From an uncultured Bacteroidota bacterium (GTDB taxonomy: Bacteria > Bacteroidota > Ignavibacteria > UBA10030 > UBA8401): DNA of 42,726 nt. Positions 7,968 to 15,735 of this stretch are shown piece after piece; the stretch's first letter is position 1; the number at the start of each line of letters is the position of its first letter. Location of the stretch: positions 1 to 42,726 of the forward strand of contig CALETH010000145.1 of assembly GCA_937920105.1 (NCBI GenBank), in the 5' to 3' direction. A program made the position numbers and the translations under genes. The notes under the pieces were generated by a model. The model saw only the letters and a list, made by a program, of their open reading frames with translations. It was not told the DNA's origin and did no database searches.

Positions 7968-9437
7968 ATGACAACAAGCGAGGTTATTTTAATAGTATAT
8001 TTTATTTCTTTATCAATACTTTTTGTTTTTGGTTCACACGGCTTTGTAATGATTTATCATTACTTCAAACATCGAAAAGAAAAAGAAACAACTCTCCCAC
8101 CGCTGCAAGAATATCCACAAGTAACAATTCAATTACCAGTATTCAACGAATTGTATGTTGTAGAACGATTAATCACCGCTTCGTGTGAAGTAGAATATCC
8201 AAAAGAAAAACTGGAAATTCAGGTATTGGATGATTCCACCGATGAAACGGTTGATGTGATAGCAGAAATCGTCAAGAAAAAACAAGAAGAAGGATATACC
8301 ATTCATCATGTTCGCCGTGGTTCGCGACAAGGTTTTAAAGCCGGTGCATTGAAAGAAGGATTGCAAACTGCGCGTGGAGAATTTATTGCTATTTTTGATG
8401 CAGATTTTGTTCCGAAAAAAGAATTTCTTCTTAAAACACTTCCACATTTTTATGTAGATAATTCTGTTGGAATGGTGCAAACTCGTTGGGAACATCTCAA
8501 TGCAGAATATTCTTTTCTTACAAAAACACAAGCAATGGCGTTGGATGGACATTTTGTGATTGAGCAAGATATTCGTAACAAAGCAGGATATTTTATCAAC
8601 TTTAATGGTACGGGTGGCGTATGGAGAAAATCTTGTATCATTGATGCAGGAAATTGGCAATCCGATACTTTGACGGAAGATTTAGATTTAAGTTATCGGG
8701 CTCAACTTCGCGGATGGAAATTTAAATTTTTGAAAAATGTAACTTCTCCCGCAGAACTTCCAGCGGAAATCACCGCATTAAAATCTCAACAATTTCGTTG
8801 GACAAAAGGTGCGATTGAAACTGCACGAAAAACATTACCAAGCGTTTGGAAATCTTCATTGCCATTTAAGAAAAAAATACACTCAACGTTTCATCTTACT
8901 AATAATATTGTATTTCCGTTTATAATTGTTGCCGGTGTATTAAATGTTCCATTAATATTTATCAAACACAGCGGAATGTATTCAACATATTTTGATATAA
9001 TGTCTATTTTTATTTTTGCGTTTATCGGTTCATTTCTTTTTTATTTGTATTCTCAAAAAGATATTTATGATGATTGGCAAAAACGCATTATGTTGTTCCC
9101 GCTTTTTATGGCTGGTAGTATGGGTTTTGCCATTAATAATAGTAGAGCGGTCTTGGAGGGATTGTTTAATAGAAAAAGTGAATTTGTACGAACGCCAAAA
9201 TATAAAATTCAAGATAAAAACGATTCATGGAAAAATAAAAAATATGCACGCCAAAAACTTCATTGGGTTGTGATGGTAGAAATTTTCCTTACATTCTATT
9301 GTTTGTTTGGAGTTATTTCTTCACTCTATTTTATGGAATTCGCTGCAGTCCCATTTCAATTATTATTTTGTTTTGGATTTGGATTTGTTTCTTTTCTTTC
9401 TTTACAACAAGTGAGGATTGCAAGAAAAAGCGTGTAA
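7968..9437 (+). CDS. Membrane glycosyltransferase family 2 (cellulose-synthase-like)
   Basis: Processive-type GT2 enzyme that transfers sugar from a nucleotide donor, probably to a polysaccharide or glycolipid. There is one N-terminal TM helix (about 5-30). The catalytic domain shows VLDDSTDE, DAD (IFDADF), the acceptor TED (TLTEDLDLSY) and QxxRW (QQFRWTKG). Four C-terminal TM helices lie between about residue 310 and 485. At 489 aa it fits the cellulose synthase/glucomannan-like branch and lacks a PilZ domain. The nearest Shine-Dalgarno-like AGAGGAG (7944-7950) is 17 nt from the ATG, unusually far. The gene stands alone between lptE and a hairpin. The product sugar cannot be told from sequence. 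Confidence 0.9.
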   Translation: MTTSEVILIVYFISLSILFVFGSHGFVMIYHYFKHRKEKETTLPPLQEYPQVTIQLPVFNELYVVERLITASCEVEYPKEKLEIQVLDDSTDETVDVIAEIVKKKQEEGYTIHHVRRGSRQGFKAGALKEGLQTARGEFIAIFDADFVPKKEFLLKTLPHFYVDNSVGMVQTRWEHLNAEYSFLTKTQAMALDGHFVIEQDIRNKAGYFINFNGTGGVWRKSCIIDAGNWQSDTLTEDLDLSYRAQLRGWKFKFLKNVTSPAELPAEITALKSQQFRWTKGAIETARKTLPSVWKSSLPFKKKIHSTFHLTNNIVFPFIIVAGVLNVPLIFIKHSGMYSTYFDIMSIFIFAFIGSFLFYLYSQKDIYDDWQKRIMLFPLFMAGSMGFAINNSRAVLEGLFNRKSEFVRTPKYKIQDKNDSWKNKKYARQKLHWVVMVEIFLTFYCLFGVISSLYFMEFAAVPFQLLFCFGFGFVSFLSLQQVRIARKSV

Positions 9438-9471
9438 GAGTTGTTTTGTATTATTGTGATTGTTATTTTAA

Positions 9472-9505
9472 GAAAGCCAGTTTTGATGTATCGGAACTGG
9501 CTTTC
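9472..9505 (+). terminator. Hairpin after the GT2 gene
   Basis: Arms GAAAGCCAGTT (9472-9482) and AACTGGCTTTC (9495-9505) pair over 11 bp with a 12-nt loop. No strong T-run follows, so it may be a factor-assisted terminator. It lies 35 nt after the GT2 stop. Confidence 0.55.
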
Positions 9506-9525
9506 GTCCATTATTAAATTGTATT

Positions 9526-10371
9526 ATGCAAACTTCCGAAATAGATTTTCTTACTCAACATATTACCGAAAACCCAAATTCTCCAATTTTTGCAAGAGTT
9601 GCCGATATGTATCTTTCTCAAAAAAAGATAGAAGAGGCAATTACATTGTGCGAAAACGGAACACAACTCTATCAAAATTATTCTTCAGGATTTATTGTGT
9701 TGGGGAAAGCATATTTATTAAACAGACAATATTCCAAAGCAAGGGTTGCATTTCAACAAGCAATACATTTAACACCGTTTAATAAGTTTGCAAGAAAATT
9801 GTTAGCAAATGTTCCACGTAAAGAAGATGGTGAAGCAGCAGAAAATATTGAAGGAATAATTACATCATTTACAGATTCAGTAATAGAACAAGTTGTTGAA
9901 AAAGAAACAGAAAAAATAACGATTTCCGAAGAACCAGAAATTTTTGTGGATGAAAGTAAAGAAAAATTACCACAACAAGAACAATCAGAACAGAAATTCC
10001 CAACATTAGAAGAATATGTTGCACAACAAATGAATCTTTTGCAAAATACAGAAACAATTTCTTTTGAGGAATATCTTTCTACACCATCACAAAAAATTCA
10101 AAATGATGAAATTGGTACTATTGCAGAACGCCTACAAAACGTTGAACGTATTAAACCACAAGAAAATTCTTCTCATGATTCTTTAGTACAAGAAGAATCT
10201 TCAAATTCAAATATTATTACACCAACACTTGCAGAAATTTACGCTTCTCAAGGTGAATATAATGCAGCAATACAAGCGTACGAACTTCTTTCAATTTCTG
10301 ATGCAGCAAACGCAGAAAAATATCAAAAACGAATTCAAGAATTACAAGTAAAAATGATGGAGGGATTTTAA
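9526..10371 (+). CDS. Tetratricopeptide repeat protein
   Basis: About three TPR-like helical pairs occupy residues 1-95 (for example AYLLNRQYSKARVAFQQAI). An acidic Glu/Gln-rich low-complexity middle follows (about 105-235), and a final TPR sits near the C-terminus (LAEIYASQGEYNAAIQAYELL). No signal peptide or TM segment is visible, so it is probably a cytoplasmic scaffold. The TlpA-like gene starts 1 nt after its stop, so the two are surely co-transcribed. No specific function is recognised. Confidence 0.8.
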   Translation: MQTSEIDFLTQHITENPNSPIFARVADMYLSQKKIEEAITLCENGTQLYQNYSSGFIVLGKAYLLNRQYSKARVAFQQAIHLTPFNKFARKLLANVPRKEDGEAAENIEGIITSFTDSVIEQVVEKETEKITISEEPEIFVDESKEKLPQQEQSEQKFPTLEEYVAQQMNLLQNTETISFEEYLSTPSQKIQNDEIGTIAERLQNVERIKPQENSSHDSLVQEESSNSNIITPTLAEIYASQGEYNAAIQAYELLSISDAANAEKYQKRIQELQVKMMEGF

Positions 10372-10372
10372 C

Positions 10373-10936
10373 ATGATAAAAGTATTAAGTATCATTATAG
10401 CAATGTATTTTTTTATTGGATGTACACCAAAACAACAATCTCAACCATCATCGCAACAAACTTTATCAACAGCAATAAAAAATGTTTCTTTAGTATCAAA
10501 AGTAGAACAATCCGCAGAAAATAGAGTTCCCAATTTTTTTTGGAAAGATGAAAATGGAAAAGAAATTTCTTTTGCAGAATTTTCTAAAGGTAGTGCAGTG
10601 TTAGTGAATTTTTGGGCAACATGGTGTCCGCCATGTAGAAAAGAATTACCAGACTTAATTTCTCTTAACGAAGAATTAAAAAACACTAATCTAAAAATCA
10701 TTGGAATTTCTACCGATAAAGGAACTGATATTTTAAAAGATGTTGCACAATTTTCCGATGAATACAAAATTAATTATCCCATAATAATTGATAATGGCGA
10801 ATTAGAAAAAGCATTTGGTGGTGTGCGTGCATTACCAACTACTTTTTTTGTTGATAAAAACGAAACTATTGTTAAAAAAATGATTGGTTTACAAACAAAA
10901 GAAACTTTTCAAAAAGAACTTACCGCACTTCAGTAA
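10373..10936 (+). CDS. TlpA/ResA-like thioredoxin-fold lipoprotein
   Basis: Periplasmic thiol-disulfide oxidoreductase of the AhpC/TSA-Redoxin type, probably a reductant in cytochrome c maturation or envelope thiol repair. The signal ends in lipobox FFIG-C (C17). The thioredoxin fold carries the redox motif WCPPC (around residues 85-89) after VLVNFWAT, and the cis-proline LPTTFF near 160. At 187 aa it is typical of the family. It is tightly coupled to the TPR gene and followed by a strong terminator at 10960-11000. The partner is not identifiable from context. Confidence 0.9.
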   Translation: MIKVLSIIIAMYFFIGCTPKQQSQPSSQQTLSTAIKNVSLVSKVEQSAENRVPNFFWKDENGKEISFAEFSKGSAVLVNFWATWCPPCRKELPDLISLNEELKNTNLKIIGISTDKGTDILKDVAQFSDEYKINYPIIIDNGELEKAFGGVRALPTTFFVDKNETIVKKMIGLQTKETFQKELTALQ

Positions 10937-10959
10937 AAAAACTTTAGATAATTTTTTTA

Positions 10960-11000
10960 AAGGAGCATTGTTACATTTAAGAGTAACATGCTCCTTTTTA
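10960..11000 (+). terminator. Rho-independent terminator of the TPR-tlpA unit
   Basis: AAGGAGCA...GTTAC pairs with GTAAC...TGCTCCTT, followed by TTTTTA. The left arm starts at 10960 and the T-run ends near 11000. Confidence 0.85.
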
Positions 11001-11037
11001 TTTTTGGAAGAAGTTTAAAACATAGGAAGGAAAGAAA

Positions 11038-14000
11038 ATGTTCACACACAAAAAATGTCTGTATCTATTAAGTATTCTTCTTTTTTGTTCGTTGTATGGA
11101 CAAAATAAAGATTCACTTGCAACGACTTCTCATTATACTGTAGCAGATACAACTATAGCAAATCAGTATTTTGCACTTGGAGGACAATATAACAAGAAGG
11201 CATTGTACGATAGTTCATCATACTATTATACAATGGCAGGTGATATTTACAAGAATATTGCTGAACACTACAGTTTGCGTACTGGTTGGGCATACTATGT
11301 ACGTTGTTGTAATAGCATTGGTGTAAATTTTAAATCACAACAAAAATATGAAAATGCAATGGTATATTCAGAAAAAGCATTAAACATAGCAAAAGAAAAA
11401 CTCGGTGAATATAGTGTTGAAGTTGCTATATGTTATTCAAATATGGGTAATGCCCAATGGGGTTTGGGAAAAATTGACAAAGCCATGGAATATCAGAAAA
11501 AAGCCCTTAAAATAGGTATATCCGCACCAAAACCAGAAGAATATCTACCATCTATCTATAATAATTTAGGTATATTGTATAAAGAAAAAGGTGATTATGA
11601 ACAAGCACTGGACTATTATAAAAAATCCTTAGAGATAGATATTAAAACATTTGGTGAAATTCATTCTCGGGTTACTAATACTTATAATAACATTGGTGTT
11701 GTCTATTCTTTTAAAGAAGATTATAAAAGAGCAAAAGAATATTATGAGAAATCTTTAGGAATAAAATTGAAAATTTTTGATGAGTATCACCCTAGTATCG
11801 CTCTTGGCTATGTTAATCTTGGTAACGCTTCTTCTGATAATAATGATTATGATGAAGCATTAGAGCATTTTACAAAAGCTCTAAAAATATATCGTAAAGT
11901 GTACGATGAAGAACATCCTATGATTGCTCTAACATATTTAAATATAGCTACAATTTACAGAGATAAAGATGAGTATAATAGAGCAGAAGAATACTTTATG
12001 AAGGCGTTAGATATTGGACTTAAAAATTCGGATGACCGTTATCTTACAATTTCTAGAACGTACCATAATTTGGGTGAATTATACACAACTAAAAAAGAAT
12101 ATGAAAAAGCACTTACATTTTTTAATAAATCTTTATTAATAAAAAATAAAAAGAATGAGTTTTATGATAAAGATATAGCCATAACCTATAGGATGATTTC
12201 TTCCATTTATTCTGTACAACAAAAATATGTTTTAGCACTTAATTTTATTCAAAAAGCGATTCTTTCTGTATCTCCCTTTTTTCAAGATTCCAATTATCAA
12301 ACCAATCCATCACTTAATAATATTCTCTCAGAAGTCGATTTATTAAGGTCTCTCAAACGCAAAGCGAATATTCTTGAGAGAACGTACAATCAACACTCTA
12401 AAAATATCAATGACTTGTCGCTATCTCTTTCTACCTATCAACTTGCATCGGAGTTAGCAGATAAAATACGACTGAGTTATAAAAAAGAAACGTCTCAATT
12501 ATTTTTTGGGAATGAAACTTCAAATTTATATGGAAATGCAATTGATGTAGCATTACAATTAGAGAATATCACACACAATCCATACTATAAAGAGCAGGCG
12601 TTTTTCTTTGCAGAAAAAAACAAATCTGCAGTATTACTCCAATCACTTTTAGAAACACACGCAAAAAAGTTTTCTAATATTCCGGATAGTGTATTGGAAA
12701 AAGAGAAAATGCTCAAAAGAGAACTTACTTTTCACGATACACAAATCGAAAAAATTTTCTCAAAAAACACCGCTCAAGATAGTGCAAGGGCAAAAGAGTT
12801 GGAAGATACACGCTTTGCGTTGAGTGTGCAGTATCAAGAACTGTTAGAACAACTGGAAAAACAATATCCTCAGTATTATGAACTGAAATATCAAACTAAA
12901 ACAGCAACAGTTAAAAATATTCAACAACACTTAGATAGTTCTACGGTAATGCTTCACTATTTTGTTGGAGATAGTGTTCTGCATATTTTTGCAATCACCA
13001 AAGATACTTTTGATATTGTAACCACCACTATAGATACTACCTTTCATCACCACGCAAAAGAATTATACGAACGTGTTCAAAAAATAAATATCGTTCAAAA
13101 AAACAATTTTCAGAAATTTGTTCAACTCAATCACTCGTTATACAATCATATTATACAGCCGGTAGAAAAATTATTGCGTAACAAACGTGTACTTGTTATT
13201 ATTCCCGATGGAATCTTGCGGTACATTCCATTTGAAATGTTGTTGCGAGAAAAGTCTGCCAATACAAAAAACTTTTCTTCTTTGAAATATCTCATAAAAG
13301 ATTTCGAAATATCCTATCATTATTCAGCAATACTGTGGAGCGGAGAAGCACAACAAAAATACATTCCCACAAAAAAAGAAACCAAATTTGTTGGTTTTGC
13401 TCCTGTTTTTGATGAAAAACTAACTAATAATTATGCTGAAAACTATCGGTTTGCTTTTGCCGATACGACATTGCGTGCAGCAGAACGGGGTAAATTTAAA
13501 GCACTACCAGAAACAGAAACAGAACTTCGCTCTATAGAAAAACTATTTTCGCACAACGCAAAAATGTATTTTCGTCATGAGGCATCTGAGGAAAAATTTA
13601 AACGTATTGCCAATAATTATACAGGAACATACCTTCATCTTGCAACACACAGTTTTTCTAACAGCACTTCTCCTCAACTTTCCGGAATAGTTTTTTCTCC
13701 GCCCAAAGATTCTACTTCAACGGAAGATGGTATTTTGTATGCAGGGGAAATTTATAATCTTGCTTTACCAACATCCCTTGTAACATTAAGCAGTTGTGAA
13801 AGCGGTATCGGTAAAGAGGTGAAGGGTGAAGGAATGCTTACGTTGGGTAGAGGATTTTTGTATGCAGGAGCAAGAAATGTTCTTTTTTCTCTTTGGAAAG
13901 TGAATGATAAACAAACGGGTCAGTTGATGATAAAGTTTTACAAAAATGTAAAAAAAGGAAAATCGTATTCGGAATCTTTGCGGAAAGCAAAATTATTTAT

Positions 14001-14064
14001 GTTGGCAAAAGAAGAAACTGCACTACCATTATATTGGAGTTCTTTTGTACTTGTGGGAAGGTAA
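11038..14064 (+). CDS. Exported TPR-CHAT protease-like protein
   Basis: The signal peptide is about residues 1-21 (ending SLYG-Q). Seven or eight kinesin-light-chain-type TPRs of about 42 residues follow from roughly 75 to 420 (for example YNNLGILYKEKGDYEQALDY), then a helical linker. The C-terminal CHAT domain (about 690-1008) has the presumed caspase-like dyad: H871 in HLATHS and C920 in LSSCESG, followed by GEGMLTLGRGFLYAGARNV. CHAT-TPR proteins act as clan-CD proteases or scaffolds (established knowledge); both dyad residues are present here. SD AGGAAGGAAAG precedes the ATG. It converges on the anti-sigma/sigma pair, so a link to signalling is suggested only by neighbourhood. The substrate is unknown. 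Confidence 0.9.
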   Translation: MFTHKKCLYLLSILLFCSLYGQNKDSLATTSHYTVADTTIANQYFALGGQYNKKALYDSSSYYYTMAGDIYKNIAEHYSLRTGWAYYVRCCNSIGVNFKSQQKYENAMVYSEKALNIAKEKLGEYSVEVAICYSNMGNAQWGLGKIDKAMEYQKKALKIGISAPKPEEYLPSIYNNLGILYKEKGDYEQALDYYKKSLEIDIKTFGEIHSRVTNTYNNIGVVYSFKEDYKRAKEYYEKSLGIKLKIFDEYHPSIALGYVNLGNASSDNNDYDEALEHFTKALKIYRKVYDEEHPMIALTYLNIATIYRDKDEYNRAEEYFMKALDIGLKNSDDRYLTISRTYHNLGELYTTKKEYEKALTFFNKSLLIKNKKNEFYDKDIAITYRMISSIYSVQQKYVLALNFIQKAILSVSPFFQDSNYQTNPSLNNILSEVDLLRSLKRKANILERTYNQHSKNINDLSLSLSTYQLASELADKIRLSYKKETSQLFFGNETSNLYGNAIDVALQLENITHNPYYKEQAFFFAEKNKSAVLLQSLLETHAKKFSNIPDSVLEKEKMLKRELTFHDTQIEKIFSKNTAQDSARAKELEDTRFALSVQYQELLEQLEKQYPQYYELKYQTKTATVKNIQQHLDSSTVMLHYFVGDSVLHIFAITKDTFDIVTTTIDTTFHHHAKELYERVQKINIVQKNNFQKFVQLNHSLYNHIIQPVEKLLRNKRVLVIIPDGILRYIPFEMLLREKSANTKNFSSLKYLIKDFEISYHYSAILWSGEAQQKYIPTKKETKFVGFAPVFDEKLTNNYAENYRFAFADTTLRAAERGKFKALPETETELRSIEKLFSHNAKMYFRHEASEEKFKRIANNYTGTYLHLATHSFSNSTSPQLSGIVFSPPKDSTSTEDGILYAGEIYNLALPTSLVTLSSCESGIGKEVKGEGMLTLGRGFLYAGARNVLFSLWKVNDKQTGQLMIKFYKNVKKGKSYSESLRKAKLFMLAKEETALPLYWSSFVLVGR

Positions 14065-14089
14065 GAAAAAAGTGTCGTTGCAGTTTTTT

Positions 14090-14104
14090 AGATTTGTCAA
14101 ATCT
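14090..14104. terminator. Short palindrome between convergent genes
   Basis: AGATTTG-T-CAAATCT, a 7-bp palindrome in the 77-bp gap between the convergent CHAT and anti-sigma genes. It is a weak candidate for a bidirectional terminator. Confidence 0.35.
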
Positions 14105-14141
14105 TGTAAATCGAGAAACCTCACAAATTTTACACTGTGCA

Positions 14142-14897
14142 TCATCGCACGAAAAATTTCCCTACATATAATGGGTCATCATTATATTTTTTTTCTATAA
14201 TAAAATAATACAACCCCTCTTTTCTTGTTACAGATTTCTCTATAGTGAAAGAATATAAATCTTTTTTCTTTTTAAGAAAAATGGGTGCAGAAAATATCAC
14301 TTTATTCTCTTCGTATTCTTCTTTACGATTTCCAAACAGTGTAACAATAAGTTGTTCTTCTTTTTTCATTCCCTTTATACTACCCGAAAAATGTAGTATA
14401 ACTTTTTTATCCTCTTTCTTTGTGCTGATTGTGTGTATCGTAATTTGTACATCGGAACGCGTGGGTGAGTTGATGTATTCTTCAAGAATGGGATTAGGAG
14501 TATAATTTTCTGCCAAAAGTGTGTTTGAGGGTTTTTCAATAAGAGAATCTTTTTTCTGATGAGGTACTACATTTGTTTCTTCAATTTTTTTCTCTCCAAT
14601 AGTGACTAATGTTATAATAGTTATAAACAGAGCAACTAATAATACTGCTGCTGCAACACTAAATTGAGTGAAATATGGTCGAAAAGAAAATTGGTTTGGT
14701 GGAGAAAAAACAGGTTTTTCTTTTTCTTTCGCTGTAGAGTGAAGAGCATTGATAATTTTTTCCATAGCAGCAAATTCTTTTCTACATTCGCTGCACAAAA
14801 GCAAATGCTCCTCAACCTCTGTTGCAGTGTGCTCATCTAACCGCTGAAGAAGATATTGTTCAAGTAATTCTTTTTCTCTAATCTCTGTATGTTTCAT
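14142..14897 (-). CDS. Membrane anti-sigma factor with zinc-finger (zf-HC2-like) N-terminus
   Basis: Probably binds and silences the ECF-like sigma factor encoded just upstream. The N-terminal HxxxCxxC motif (H31, C35, C38 in HLLLCSEC) is the anti-sigma zinc-binding site. One TM helix lies at about 79-100. The roughly 150-residue outer domain (FSGSIKGMKKEEQLIVTLFG region) is presumably periplasmic and sensory, and resembles no family I can name. The gene starts 18 nt after the sigma stop, as in a sigma/anti-sigma operon. The signal sensed is unknown. Confidence 0.8.
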   Translation of the reverse strand: MKHTEIREKELLEQYLLQRLDEHTATEVEEHLLLCSECRKEFAAMEKIINALHSTAKEKEKPVFSPPNQFSFRPYFTQFSVAAAVLLVALFITIITLVTIGEKKIEETNVVPHQKKDSLIEKPSNTLLAENYTPNPILEEYINSPTRSDVQITIHTISTKKEDKKVILHFSGSIKGMKKEEQLIVTLFGNRKEEYEENKVIFSAPIFLKKKKDLYSFTIEKSVTRKEGLYYFIIEKKYNDDPLYVGKFFVR

Positions 14898-14915
14898 AAT
14901 ACCGTAAAAAAAAAA

Positions 14916-15470
14916 TTACAGAAAAGATTTTAATTTTTTTAATGCTCTGTGTTTTATAACACGGCAATTTTCCTCTGTAATATTCAATTGTGCTGCAATG
15001 TTTTTCAATGGATTGCCATGATGAAAGTATTCAACAAGAATTTTTTTTTCTTGGCTATTCAGATGATTTTCTATAAGTGCTGCAACATCTTTTTCTTCTA
15101 TAAAAGCGTAGATATTTTTTACATCTTCTTTATCTTCGTGAAGTCTTTCTTCTCGTGTATTATTTCGTAGAACCTCCTTCATCGTTTTCTCTGCAATAGA
15201 AAAGATGAAAGATTTCAGTTTATGAAAATTTTCAAATTCGCTTGTTTCTAATAACACAAGAAACTTTGTCAATGATATTTGATAAATCTCTTCAATAAGA
15301 ATGTTATTCCCCACTTTTCTACGAAGCCAATTTTTCAGTACTCGCTGCAAAACAAAATCTAATGCTTTCCACGCTTCGCGGTCATTCTTTCGCAATTGTA
15401 TAACAAAGCCGGAAAAATTTTCTTCTATGTGAACGGAAGAATTCATAGTTAATCTTTTTTTGAAAAACAT
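14916..15470 (-). CDS. RNA polymerase sigma factor, ECF-like
   Basis: A 184-aa sigma-70-family protein. The region 2-like part (about 30-105) includes LRRKVGNNILIEEIYQISLTK. Region 4 carries an HTH (about 150-184, LKNIAAQLNITEENCRVIKH). ATG 15470 is chosen over an internal ATG at 15446 because it has an excellent SD (GGGAGGAG, 6 nt spacing). It is divergent from the S74/T9SS gene across a 265-bp gap that contains an inverted repeat, so it may control that gene as well as itself (inference). Confidence 0.85.
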   Translation of the reverse strand: MFFKKRLTMNSSVHIEENFSGFVIQLRKNDREAWKALDFVLQRVLKNWLRRKVGNNILIEEIYQISLTKFLVLLETSEFENFHKLKSFIFSIAEKTMKEVLRNNTREERLHEDKEDVKNIYAFIEEKDVAALIENHLNSQEKKILVEYFHHGNPLKNIAAQLNITEENCRVIKHRALKKLKSFL

Positions 15471-15546
15471 ATCGAACTCCTCCCTGCCACAAAATACAAA
15501 AATAACTTTTTAGCACAAATATTTTCTTTCCAATATTTTTTTGTAT

Positions 15547-15574
15547 TGATGTAACGTTTTGCTGTTTTACATCA
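15547..15574. promoter_or_regulatory. Inverted repeat, candidate operator in divergent promoter region
   Basis: TGATGTAA (15547-15554) and TTACATCA (15567-15574) are perfect 8-bp arms with a 12-nt spacer, between the sigma gene and the S74/T9SS gene. The right arm falls in the spacer of the promoter proposed at 15559-15587, a typical operator placement. Confidence 0.5.
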
Positions 15575-15587
15575 TGTCTTCTATAAG
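15559..15587 (+). promoter_or_regulatory. Possible sigma-70 promoter of the S74/T9SS gene
   Basis: TTGCTG, 17-bp spacer, TATAAG. Moderate match. It would give a leader of about 140 nt before ATG 15736. Confidence 0.35.
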
Positions 15588-15620
15588 AGGAGTATAAAAA
15601 ATATAAAGAAAGGATGTATT

Positions 15621-15665
15621 ATGATGCTGCACAATAATATAAAGATACGTTATCCACCTCTGTAA
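15621..15665 (+). CDS. Possible 14-codon leader ORF
   Basis: ATG at 15621 has an SD-like AAAGGA 7 nt upstream and reads 14 codons (MMLHNNIKIRYPPL) to TAA 15663-15665. It lies in the presumed 5' leader of the large secreted protein. Length and context allow a regulatory peptide, but chance is equally possible. Confidence 0.2.
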   Translation: MMLHNNIKIRYPPL

Positions 15666-15735
15666 TGATGAGATGAGAATAGTTGTAAAAAATAAAATAA
15701 TAATTATTCACAAACATTTTTTAGGAGACTTTATC

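Noticed and set aside
15650..15658. DnaA box (TTATCCACC) near the fibre gene
   Set aside because: Single site with a mismatch in the last base, far from the origin and inside a leader; most likely chance.
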